From: a virus
Length of the DNA: 64,000 bases
Reading direction: 5' to 3' (one strand)
IMG/VR virus record: IMGVR_UViG_3300025646_000032
Coordinates: 1 to 64,000 of that record
The position numbers were made by a program, and so were the translations under genes. Shown piece by piece: positions 35,967 to 44,400 of the stretch (position 1 is the first letter of the stretch; every line of letters starts with the position of its first letter). The notes below the pieces were generated by a model. The model saw nothing but the letters and a program-made list of their open reading frames with translations, was not told the origin of the DNA and did not search any database.

Positions 35967-37286
35967 TTAGCCCTCTTGTCCTCCCAAGCTAAATTCTAAG
36001 CCGTTTCTAATAACTTCTGCGAGAATAGTGTGTCTACTAGCATCAAATTTATGGTGTATTGCTGAGAGAACATAAACTCCAGATAACAATCTGTCAAAAA
36101 CCGGTTTATCATTATCCTCATATTTTTCATTGATTGTAGGAAAAGACACATAGATACAATCTCCAACTTGTATGTCTGTTCTTCCAGGTATCTCTATTCT
36201 AAATTTATATTGTTGGAAAGAGGCAAAATATGATTTTCTCCACATTGTTTGTCCAATGTATTCATCATTATATTCAAAGTCATCATAAAGATAAGAATTC
36301 AAAGGTATAAATGTTTGGTTGGCATAAGGATTGCTGTTTACCATTTTAGGTATTGGAACACCGTCATTTGTTTTTACAAAATCTTTAAAATATTTTTTAG
36401 CATCCCAAAAAGATTCAAAGTGCTCGCCAGTTGTAAAGTTAAAAGCTCGACCCGCACTGGAATAAAATCCTGAGTCCTGTGTTGAAAGAATATCCATTGT
36501 AGAAGGTATTTGAACGTCCTCTATAACAGTAAACCCGTCAGGAAGTTTTGCACCGCGATACCCATATCCATTTTGTCTTCTTGGTACTTTTGTGCCCCCG
36601 TGTTCTACTACATAGTGTTCAAACAAACTTCCTTGCACTTGTTCTTTAATTATTGTTTCAAGAGTTGAAAAATAAAAACTTTTGTTAGACTCGAAAAATA
36701 TAAAGTCAGTACCTCCGTTGTTTGCACCTCTACAGAGCTTAGCTAAATAGTTTAGTGTTCTTATAGGCGTCCAAAAACAGGGTGTAATACTAACTTCAAA
36801 TTGATGAGGGGTATCTGTTAATACTAATTTTCCTTCGTCTTTAATTTTATCAAATAACTTTTGCGCAATCTCATGCGTATAACCTCTAAAAGTTTCTGAT
36901 AATGTTATAATTTGATCGTTATAACCTTCTTTTGAAATAAACTGTAATTTAAATCCTTGTTCTCTATCATTAGAAAAGGTTCTACTTTCTAGAGCGTAAC
37001 ACTGGAATGTATGATCAATCATTCCAGCAGCTGCTTTTTCGAATATTTTTGTTCTATAGGTAATTTTTAAAGTTTCATTTCCTAATATAGGAAAATCTGT
37101 AATAAGGTTTGTAGAGTCAGACAGAACAATATCTCCGTACATAACGGGAGACCAGATGTCTTCGTAAATATTAACCTCTGCTATAAAATTTTCTATATCT
37201 ACAGTATTGCCAAATTGATTAGTTAGAGTTGCTGTCTCTAACTTAACGTCACCCGGCTCAGTACTTTTTTCATCTTCAGCTGACAT
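35967..37286 (-). CDS. 27: Baseplate hub protein (gp27-like)
   Basis: 439 residues. Opening DVKLETATLTNQFGNTVDIE, then EVNIYEDIWSPVMYGDIVL, LKITYRTKIFEKAAAG, FQCYALESRTFSNDREQGFK and CFWTPIRTLNYLAKLCRGAN follow the tube-domain pattern of gp27/VgrG hub proteins. The C-terminal RTDIQVGDCIYVSFP--LLSGVYVLSAIHHKFDASRHT is the second hub domain. T4 gp27 is 391 residues. It lies 2 bases upstream of gp5, whose trimer should plug into a gp27 trimer. Identification is by layout and synteny. Confidence 0.82.
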   Translation of the reverse strand: MSAEDEKSTEPGDVKLETATLTNQFGNTVDIENFIAEVNIYEDIWSPVMYGDIVLSDSTNLITDFPILGNETLKITYRTKIFEKAAAGMIDHTFQCYALESRTFSNDREQGFKLQFISKEGYNDQIITLSETFRGYTHEIAQKLFDKIKDEGKLVLTDTPHQFEVSITPCFWTPIRTLNYLAKLCRGANNGGTDFIFFESNKSFYFSTLETIIKEQVQGSLFEHYVVEHGGTKVPRRQNGYGYRGAKLPDGFTVIEDVQIPSTMDILSTQDSGFYSSAGRAFNFTTGEHFESFWDAKKYFKDFVKTNDGVPIPKMVNSNPYANQTFIPLNSYLYDDFEYNDEYIGQTMWRKSYFASFQQYKFRIEIPGRTDIQVGDCIYVSFPTINEKYEDNDKPVFDRLLSGVYVLSAIHHKFDASRHTILAEVIRNGLEFSLGGQEG

Positions 37287-37289
37287 TTA

Positions 37290-37823
37290 TTATCCTGAAA
37301 TTAAATCTTGATATCTATCAACAAACGAAGCAACACTATCTTTTCTTAAAACTTTAATCTGTCTTTTGTTGTCGTTTAATTGTGTTTCATATTCATAGTT
37401 TGTTACATCAAGTATCTCACTATTTGCCCATTTTGCTGGGTCGTAGTCTACTATAATTGGTTCATCATCGTCTTCTGTATCTGCTAAAATATAATGATGA
37501 GTATCTGTAGCGTTGTTTGCACCATATTTATCTTCTACATAATCAAACATATTGTTTTGATGTATTGGCCAATCTGTATTAAGATTTATAATGTCATTAA
37601 GAACTAGCACTGTCCAATAATATTCAACTGTCCCGTACAATGCCATTGAAACATGTTCAGGCATTTCTCCGTCGGTAACATAATAGTTAACTATAGAAAG
37701 TTTTTGATATAACGCTTTTTTTGCTATATTATTTTCAATACCAACACGTCTAACTATATCTCTAACTCTTATATTTTTATCTTTAAAAGGATAAATAATA
37801 GTTGGTAAATTATTAAAATACAT
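37290..37823 (-). CDS. 53: Baseplate wedge protein (gp53)
   Basis: 177 residues (T4 gp53 is 196). The typical pattern is present: a short N-terminal NNLPTIIYPFKDKNIRVRDI, VNYYVTDGEMPEHVSMALYG, then EYYWTVLVLNDIINLNTDWP (T4: PQLYWVLLMCND--YYGW). The end has NDNKRQIKVLRKDSVASFVD, matching the T4 LRQIKIIAKSDINSFMN segment. It joins wedges to the hub. Overlaps gp48 by one base. Confidence 0.92.
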   Translation of the reverse strand: MYFNNLPTIIYPFKDKNIRVRDIVRRVGIENNIAKKALYQKLSIVNYYVTDGEMPEHVSMALYGTVEYYWTVLVLNDIINLNTDWPIHQNNMFDYVEDKYGANNATDTHHYILADTEDDDEPIIVDYDPAKWANSEILDVTNYEYETQLNDNKRQIKVLRKDSVASFVDRYQDLISG

Positions 37824-38971
37824 TATAGTCCGTCCTCAATTCTTTGTGCATTAAGCATATCAAGTTCAGTAAATTCTAACGAAAGATTAATTTCTGCAGG
37901 AGCACCGTTTGTGTTTCTGACTGTATTAAATTGATCTCCGCCATATGTAACTTTCATATTTTTTAAAGCACATGATGCAATCTTATTAATGTGTACGTTT
38001 TGACTCCCTCTATAATAATATTCAATATTAAATTCTGAAGGATATATTAAAAACAAACCGCTTCCGCTAACTTCAGGGTGCATATGTCTTTTAAACTGAT
38101 AAATGATATTTTGAACATTTAAATATTCTTGTTGATTTCTAGGAACAAACTGATAATTAAAAGAAAACTCTCTAAAACGCATAGATTTAAATAATTGTTC
38201 TTTGTAAGGGTTAGCTACTTTTCCTGTTGTTGCTTCAATAGCACCGGCCACGTTCATATCAACTCCAAGTGCTTTAGGAATAGATGCAGCGGCGGCAATA
38301 ACACCCCTTCCCAATAATTCTGATGTTTCCGTATTTACAAGTCCTGAAATACTTGTTTTACCACTAGCCAATGCACCAACTACAGGGCCTAATTCCGCTG
38401 TTTCCCAATCTGCAGCATAGTTAACTTGTGGGGGATTATTAATGTGTAAACTAATTGAAGAGTCTAATCTATATTTTGTAGTAGTGTCTGTCATTGCACC
38501 TACAATAGTTCCTGCCGCTACTCCAGCACCTAATGGTAATAATGCCTTTGCCAATTTACTTGGATTATTACCCAATTGGGTACCCAATGCGGCACCCCCT
38601 GCTGCAAGAGCGGCTCCAGCACCCATTATTGTATCAGCGTTTTCACCTTTTGCTCTAGATTCTTTGGAAAGATATTCGTTTTGATAGGCTTGTTGGCTAG
38701 CAGCCCAGTCCTCATCATTTCCTTTTTGATCAAATAGTTGTTTGCCCATTGAACTATTAGATCTAACATTAATATGAAATACCACTGTATGAGGCATGTC
38801 AGGGCCGCCTGCATCTGAAGGATAAGACATAACTTTAGGTGTAAAATCATATGTTCTGTTTTCCACAGATTCATTATAACTCGAAACCTGATTTTCGAGT
38901 TTTCTCTCTTCTACAACCGTGTCGTTTCTGTCGCCAGTAAAGTAATTGACAACGTTATCTATCCATTCCAT
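37823..38971 (-). CDS. 48: Baseplate tail-tube cap protein (gp48)
   Basis: 382 residues. It caps the hub and starts the tail tube. The N-terminal YDFTPKVMSYPSDAGGPDMP--VVFHINVR and the C-terminal MRFREFSFNYQFVPRNQQEY, HPEVSGSGLFLIYPSEFNIE and INLSLEFTELDMLN are characteristic of marine T4-like gp48. The middle (about 115-165) is an Ala/Gly-rich hydrophobic segment, probably a loop or tube-lining region rather than a membrane helix. It is first in the leftward baseplate operon and faces an opposing promoter for gp4. Confidence 0.88.
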   Translation of the reverse strand: MEWIDNVVNYFTGDRNDTVVEERKLENQVSSYNESVENRTYDFTPKVMSYPSDAGGPDMPHTVVFHINVRSNSSMGKQLFDQKGNDEDWAASQQAYQNEYLSKESRAKGENADTIMGAGAALAAGGAALGTQLGNNPSKLAKALLPLGAGVAAGTIVGAMTDTTTKYRLDSSISLHINNPPQVNYAADWETAELGPVVGALASGKTSISGLVNTETSELLGRGVIAAAASIPKALGVDMNVAGAIEATTGKVANPYKEQLFKSMRFREFSFNYQFVPRNQQEYLNVQNIIYQFKRHMHPEVSGSGLFLIYPSEFNIEYYYRGSQNVHINKIASCALKNMKVTYGGDQFNTVRNTNGAPAEINLSLEFTELDMLNAQRIEDGL

Positions 38972-38985
38972 TTATGGTTTCCCCG

Positions 38986-38993
38986 TATAAATA
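38986..38993 (+). promoter_or_regulatory. Late promoter box TATAAATA for gp4 (plus strand)
   Basis: A perfect box 36 bases upstream of the gp4 ATG at 39030. Predicted transcription start about 39000. It faces the minus-strand promoter at 39006-39036. Confidence 0.7.
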
Positions 38994-39005
38994 AACATGT
39001 TATAG

Positions 39006-39036
39006 TATTTATAAAGGTTTCGTGATCTTATGTCAA
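39006..39036 (-). promoter_or_regulatory. Promoter for gp48 operon: TTGACA-N17-TATAAATA hybrid
   Basis: On the minus strand TTGACA (39036-39031), 17 bases, then TATAAATA (39013-39006). This reads both as a near-consensus sigma70 promoter (TATAAA) and as a perfect T4 late box. The distance from box to ATG is 34 bases. The -35 hexamer overlaps the start codons of gp4 on the other strand. Confidence 0.65.
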
Positions 39037-39473
39037 TGTATTCTAAAGATGTTTATCAAGGAAGGTATGTTCCCACAAATCCTTCTAAGTATAAGGGAGA
39101 TGTGACTAACATTATTTATAGAAGTTCTTACGAACTAAAATTTATGAATTGGTGTGATAAAAACAAAGATGTAAAACAGTGGGGATCAGAAGAAGTTTGT
39201 ATTCCTTACAGATCTCCTTTAGATAAAAAAGTTCACCGATATTTTCCAGACTTTTACATTAAAGTAAACAACAAAAAATATCTAATAGAAGTCAAGCCTT
39301 ACAAATTCACAAAAGAGCCAGTAATTCCAAAACGTAAAACAAAACGCTTTATTAATGAGGTTATGCAATACGGTGTAAACTTAGCTAAGTGGGAAACTGC
39401 AAAAGAATTCTGCTTAGATCGTGGGTGGGAGTTTTTGGTTATTACAGAGAAGGAGCTCGGCTTACCATTATAA
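39030..39473 (+). CDS. 4: Head completion nuclease (gp4)
   Basis: 147 residues (T4 gp4 is 150). NIIYRSSYELKFMNWCDKN, GSEEVCIPYRSPLDKKVHRY-FPDFYIKVNNKKYLIEVKP are the catalytic core: E in YRSSYELK, D in FPDF and ExK in IEVKP, the PD-(D/E)XK pattern of the gp4 family. It finishes filled heads before tail joining. It is first in the rightward operon with a late box upstream. The gene's stop lies inside the late box preceding the next gene. Confidence 0.95.
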   Translation: MSMYSKDVYQGRYVPTNPSKYKGDVTNIIYRSSYELKFMNWCDKNKDVKQWGSEEVCIPYRSPLDKKVHRYFPDFYIKVNNKKYLIEVKPYKFTKEPVIPKRKTKRFINEVMQYGVNLAKWETAKEFCLDRGWEFLVITEKELGLPL

Positions 39474-39476
39474 ATA
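39469..39476 (+). promoter_or_regulatory. Late promoter box TATAAATA immediately before the gp2-like gene
   Basis: A perfect box whose last base is 5 bases before the ATG at 39482, the same geometry as the box before gp25. Predicted leaderless start. The box overlaps the stop codon of gp4. Confidence 0.45.
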
Positions 39477-39481
39477 GTGGT

Positions 39482-40039
39482 ATGGCGACTACACCGTTTA
39501 CAGATATTAAAACAGAAGCAGGTACCCAAGATAGATCCTATCGTTGGTATATGTCTGCGATTAATAGATTAGCAGGAAACATACAAAATCAATCTTCTGT
39601 TTTTAGATCAGATATCGGAGAGTTAAAAGGCTCTTTAGAGATAGGTCATATGTATATGTTTTTGTATGATCCAAAGACAAAAGACACTTTACCTTATTGG
39701 GATAAATTTCCACTTTGTATACCTTATGAAAATACTAAAGGTGGGTGGTACGGATTAAACTTACATTACATACCCCCTATGCTTAGAATGCAACTTCTTG
39801 GCAAACTGTTAGATTATACAAACGAAGGTAAAATGGATGCTGCATGGGGATTGTTAAAAAATACTTCCAGATTTAAGGGAGTAAAACCATGTGTAAAGAG
39901 ATACCTAGTAAGCCATGTAAAATCAAGATTTTTAAAAGTAGATCCAGAACACTGGAAGGCTGCAATATTATTACCTTTGGCGGATTTCAAAGGAGCAACC
40001 AATCAGGAAGTATGGTCCGATAGCAGGAATTCACTATAA
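39482..40039 (+). CDS. DNA end protector protein (gp2-like)
   Basis: 185 residues: MATTPFTDIKTEAGTQDRSY, IGHMYMFLYDPKTKDTLPYW, KFPLCIPYENTKGGWYGLNL-HYIPPMLRMQLL and KPCVKRYLVSHVKSRFLKVD-PEHWKAAILLPLADF. These blocks match the protein annotated as gp2 in other T4-like marine phages, and its neighbour gp4 is also next to gp2 in T4. In T4 gp2 protects packaged DNA ends from host RecBCD and is injected. I place the start at the ATG at 39482; the open frame extends further upstream only through gp4. Function assignment is moderate. Confidence 0.6.
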   Translation: MATTPFTDIKTEAGTQDRSYRWYMSAINRLAGNIQNQSSVFRSDIGELKGSLEIGHMYMFLYDPKTKDTLPYWDKFPLCIPYENTKGGWYGLNLHYIPPMLRMQLLGKLLDYTNEGKMDAAWGLLKNTSRFKGVKPCVKRYLVSHVKSRFLKVDPEHWKAAILLPLADFKGATNQEVWSDSRNSL

Positions 40040-40572
40040 TGGCAAATTCAAGTTTTAAAATTAGCGACTTTTTAGGAACGGTTCGCAATTCACAAACACA
40101 AAGATCAGATAGATTTGAGGTTAGTTTTTTTCCTCCCGCAGCAGTTGGGGCAGGTAACGCTACAAGACTTGCTTCTATTCTTTGTGAAGAAGCACAAGTT
40201 CCCGGACTATCAGGAACAGTAGCTCCCCTTAAGGTTGGTGCATGGACAGAAATGAGAGTCAAAAATATAGAGTTTTTAGGTGAGGAGTATGTTTATACTT
40301 TTGTTTGTGATGAAGGATGGGGAATACGTTCCATGTTAGAAAATTGGATGAACTATATTGCAAGTCCAAGATCTAAAGAACTAGCATTTCCTTCAGACTA
40401 TATGGGACAAGTTAAAGTTTCAACACTTAACACTAAAGACGAAATAACAGGCTCATGGATGCTATATGATGCATTTCCTAAGCTTCTAAACGTAGTTCCT
40501 GTCAGTGCAGGAAATCCAGGTATTATTAGACTATCGTGTACTTTCGCATCAACCTGGTGGGAGCGACAGTAA
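40039..40572 (+). CDS. Tail-tube fold protein (gp19/gp54 family)
   Basis: 177 residues: SDRFEVSFFPPAAVGAGNAT, then EEAQVPGLSGTVAPLKVGAW, FVCDEGWGIRSMLENWMNYI and GIIRLSCTFASTWWE. The layout (N-terminal strand, amphipathic DExWxIRxxFExW region and C-terminal LxxxFxxWWE) is that of T4-like tail tube proteins. It sits with hub genes, away from where gp18/gp19 would lie, so it is more likely a baseplate tube initiator such as gp54 than the main tube protein. The AGGAA ribosome site is good. The start shares a base with the upstream stop. Confidence 0.65.
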   Translation: MANSSFKISDFLGTVRNSQTQRSDRFEVSFFPPAAVGAGNATRLASILCEEAQVPGLSGTVAPLKVGAWTEMRVKNIEFLGEEYVYTFVCDEGWGIRSMLENWMNYIASPRSKELAFPSDYMGQVKVSTLNTKDEITGSWMLYDAFPKLLNVVPVSAGNPGIIRLSCTFASTWWERQ

Positions 40573-40590
40573 AAAATAATGGAGAAAATT

Positions 40591-41280
40591 ATGTTACCAA
40601 AATTTGAAACGCCTACCTTTAAAGTTACTTTAAAGTCAAGTAAAAAAGAATACAAATGTAGGCCCTTCCTTGTAAAGGAAGAAAAACTATTAACAATGGC
40701 AGCTGCGTCTGACAATTATCAAGAAATGATTGCTTGTTGTCAACAAGTTTGCCAAAACTGTTTATTAGACGAGTTAAATGTTGAAAATTTAACTATGTTT
40801 GATTTACAGTGGTTGTTTTTACAAATTAAAGCAAAATCGGTGGGAGAAACTCACCCATTTACACTAATTTGTGGAAACTGCGATGCAACTTCGCCATGGG
40901 AGGTAAACTTTAATGAGTTTACACTTAATAGAGATGACGTTGATTATGAGAAAAAAATTGCTGTAAATGAAGAAGCAGGATTAATTTTACGATACCCGAC
41001 AAGCACATTAGTTTCTAAAATTGAAGAAACTGATGATTTAGATATTATCAGAGCGTGTATTAAAAATGTGTATACTGCAGATGAAGTTATTGACTTTTCA
41101 GAAGTAAGTGACGAAGAGGCACTCGAGTTCATTGAAGGCTTACCAATTCAGACATTAAAAGATATCAGAGAGTACTTTGAAACAATGCCTTATTTGGAAA
41201 AGACTATTGATTATAATTGTCCCAAATGTAAAGAGGACAATCAAGTTTACATTAATGGATATGAACATTTTTTCGGCTAA
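40591..41280 (+). CDS. 26: Baseplate hub assembly protein (gp26-like, T4_baseplate family)
   Basis: 229 residues. LPKFETPTFKVTLKSSKKEY, CRPFLVKEEKLLTMA, NLTMFDLQWLFLQIKAKSVG and the two Cys pairs (LICGNCDATSP about residue 91; NCPKCKEDNQ near the end) form a T4_baseplate (PF12322-type) protein with a probable zinc ribbon. It acts as an assembly chaperone of the hub. The start is the ATG at 40591, with GGAG just upstream; an ATG at 40579 would swallow that site. The last codons form a slippery T-TTT-TTC heptamer leading into a -1 extension. Confidence 0.85.
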   Translation: MLPKFETPTFKVTLKSSKKEYKCRPFLVKEEKLLTMAAASDNYQEMIACCQQVCQNCLLDELNVENLTMFDLQWLFLQIKAKSVGETHPFTLICGNCDATSPWEVNFNEFTLNRDDVDYEKKIAVNEEAGLILRYPTSTLVSKIEETDDLDIIRACIKNVYTADEVIDFSEVSDEEALEFIEGLPIQTLKDIREYFETMPYLEKTIDYNCPKCKEDNQVYINGYEHFFG

Positions 41281-41305
41281 CTCTTTCTCAGGATTCGTTG
41301 GAGAA
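41268..41305 (+). promoter_or_regulatory. Candidate programmed -1 frameshift site (gp26 to gp51-like)
   Basis: Heptamer T-TTT-TTC (41268-41274) in the zero frame of gp26, two codons before its stop. A 5-bp stem TTCTC/GAGAA (41285-41289 with 41301-41305) begins 10 bases downstream. After a -1 slip the frame is open for 61 codons. The site fits the X-XXY-YYZ rule. Confidence 0.75.
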
Positions 41306-41459
41306 TTATTACAAAACGAATTTCTTATTGATGCAAGAACATCATTATAGTTTAACAGAGTTAGAAGATATGATGCCCTGGGAAAGAGAAGTTTATGTTA
41401 CTATGTTGATACAGCACTTGGCTAAGAAAGCAGAAAAACAACAACAAAACAAGGGTTAA
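41274..41459 (+). CDS. gp51-like C-terminal extension made by -1 frameshift
   Basis: 61 codons in the -1 frame directly after the gp26 slippery site: starts RLTLSQDSLENYYKTNFLL, continues MQEHHYSLTELEDMMPWERE and ends VYVTMLIQHLAKKAEK. The H-YSLTELE-MPWERE-Y block is typical of the second part of tail/baseplate assembly chaperones made by frameshifting. The fusion would be about 289 residues from the 40591 start. An ATG at 41331 could alternatively give a free 42-residue product. It is too short and start-less to be found as an ordinary gene. Confidence 0.72.
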   Translation, partial: RLTLSQDSLENYYKTNFLLMQEHHYSLTELEDMMPWEREVYVTMLIQHLAKKAEKQQQNKG

Positions 41460-41462
41460 AAA

Positions 41463-44400
41463 ATGGCATTAGACCGTTCAAAAATTAGACAGGCACAGGA
41501 AGAATTAGAACAGCTTCTAGAAGAAGGTATTGGTTTAGAAGGCAAAAAAGCAGCCGATCACAAACTAAAAGTTTCTAGAAAAAGAAAAGAGGTTCGACGA
41601 TTAGAAAAGCAATTGTCTGGCGATGCTCAAGGTGCGCGCCAAGGCGATTCTTCCGCTGTTGATCAAAAGTCTGACGAACGGATTGCCGCAGAAAGAGAGA
41701 TTAAAGATCAGTCTCAGAAAGATGTTCGCGGTGAAGATGTTAACGCAATGGATAAAGTGCGTATTGGCGGTAAGTCTACTGTACGACAAGAAGTAGACAA
41801 ACAAGGCAGGACAAAATACAGAGACGAAAAATCAGGACGATATGCTAATGAAGAAGCATATCAAGATAGTGAAAGTCGTATCTCAATGCTTGCCAACTCT
41901 ATTAAAAAGGGTGCAACTACAGGCCCCACTTTAGCTACAACAACAAAAGCAAATCAGTTTGGTATATCTTCAGCATCTGCTAATATATCTAGAAGTTTAG
42001 GTGACAACGCTGGCTCTATCCAGAAAATGATGGATAAAGCAGAGCCTGGTACAAAAGATGAGTTGAAAAAACTTATTGATATGATGCAAAATGCCCAAAC
42101 TCTAAGAGGGCAAGACGCTTTAGAAGCAAAACAAAAAATTATACAACAAAAAGAGACATTAAGACTAACTGCAGGTGAGCAAGGAGACGCGCTTATTAGC
42201 AAGTTAGGCATGGATACATTACAAAAAGATTTAAATAAAGGAAGCCGTATTAAAGAAGCCTTAAACATAGATCAAGACGCCACAGGGTTTAAGGCAATAA
42301 AGCAGGCGTTCTCACCAACAAGATTATTTGGCGATCCTAACACCGGAGGATTGTCTAATTTTTATACAGCCGGTCAACAAGAAGCTGTTGCTAAAAAAGA
42401 AGCCGCTGTCGCCTTTGAGCAGAAACAACAAAACACCGGGCTCAACACTGCTGGCGAGTTATTGGAAGTTACAAAGCAAGAAGCAAAAGACGACGACAAA
42501 AAAGAACAAAGAGAAATAAAACAATCTAAAAAAGAACAATTAGCAAAAGAAGGTTTTGATGGTGGTGTAAAAGAGTCAGACGATGTTGTTAAGTTATTAG
42601 AAGAAATTCGTGACATTTTAGAAAACATGTCAGGGGGAATGGGCGCCGCTGGTGGTGGCGGTGGTGGTGGCGGTGGCGTGGGCCTCCTCGGTACCGCTGC
42701 GGCAGGTGCAGGCGCCGGTGGACTTTTTGCTTCAGCAAAAGCAAAAGGTGGACAATTACTACAAGGTGCAAGAAGTGCTGGTGGTAAAATTGTAGGTAGT
42801 GCAAGAGCAGCTGGCGGTGCATTAATGAGGGGTGCAGGAAAGCTATTAAGAGGCAGAGGTGCTTTAATAGCAGGCGGTGCAGCACTACTAGGATACGGTG
42901 CATCCAAAATATTTGGTGGTGATGATGAAGAACAAGCAGATGCTGCAAGTTCAGGTGAAGAAGCAAGTTCAGGAAAAACTGCTTATGACAGAGCAAAAAA
43001 CCGAGCAGATCGACGATTTGCACTTGCAGATCCTAATGTATCTGCTGTAGATGAGTCTGGTAATCCTATAGACACAACACAAGGAGACGCAGTACCAAGA
43101 GAAGGAAGTACCAATGATTCTATGGCAGGCATTCGTGGAGCACTCACAGGCGAGACAAGAGAAGAAGCCAATGCCAGATTAGAAAAATTAAAAAATCAAG
43201 AAGGTGACGCGGCCGAGCAGGAAGCCTTGCAAAGAGAACTTAATGCTAGTGATGCGGCTTTGTATGACAATGCTGCCGAGATGGGTGCGTTACCAAGCCA
43301 AAATATGGGAAACTCTGCCGACGGTTTACAAGATGCCTCTGATAGAGCGGCGGCGCAACTTCCATCATCAGGTGCAGTTGCTGCAACAGGTGCAGCAGGA
43401 GCAACAATAGCTGGTATGGGATCAGGAGATGCCGCACTAACTGCAACCATGGCGCGCGGCGGAGGACAAACTGCTGCTAAAGCAACGAGCGTTGGTGGCA
43501 GATTGATGTCCGGCCTCAAAACAGCTGGCCGTGTAGTAGGTAAAGTTGCACTTCCTGTTACAGCAGGATTAGCTGCATATGATGCTTACAAAGGATTCAA
43601 TGCAGACGAAAATGCTAGTTTTGGCGACAAACTTAAGAACGCTGGTAGTAGTGTATTAAGTGGTTTAACATTTGGTTTATTAGGTACAAGTGCAGATGAG
43701 ACTAAAGAACAAGCAGTAGCAAACGGTCCTGCTATGGAACCAGAGTCAGGAGATGGAGACGATAGCGAAGATGGTAAAGCCAAAGGAAAAGCGGTAAAAA
43801 ATTCACACCCAGAAACCGGTGATGGATTCCAACCATTGGATCCTGATGGTAATCCGGTTGTAGACGCACAAGGAAGGCCCGCAATATTTACAAAAGAAAA
43901 CGCAGAGGCATTTTCTGCAATGATAGCAGACTCTGATGGAGCCGTAAAAGGATCAGATATTGCAAGTAGTCAAAGATCGTTAGAAAAGAATATTGCAGTG
44001 GGCGGCGCGACAAGATCCAAACACATGACCGGGTCTGCAATGGACATACACGGAACATCAAATACATGGATTAGACAAAACGGTAGTCAGTATGGATGGA
44101 GAGCAAATGATTACAGTGGCTCGCACGGAGGACATTTTATTGCTGCATCTGGAGGTCCATTACCATCTGGAGCTGCTTTAGCATCTGCACCTATGATGTC
44201 TTCCGGTGGTGGAGGCGGCGGTGGCGGTGGCGGAAGTTTGTCATCGGGTGGTCCGATGGCGGCAATGTCTGCTGCTTTATCTTCTGGTAGTTCCTCTTCT
44301 GGTTCAAGATCCTCATCACTAGCAGCTGCTAGTAGTTCTCCGTCACCAACAATGGGAAGTATTCAACCTACAATGGTTGCAGAAAGTCCTACAGGCCCAG

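Noticed and set aside
39389-39481. N-terminal extension of the gp2-like protein
   Set aside because: The segment is gp4 coding sequence in another frame. The family start MATTPF is at 39482.
42374-42907. Pro-rich minus-strand frame of 177 codons
   Set aside because: It is antisense to the glycine/alanine-rich part of the tape-measure-like gene, without a start signal.
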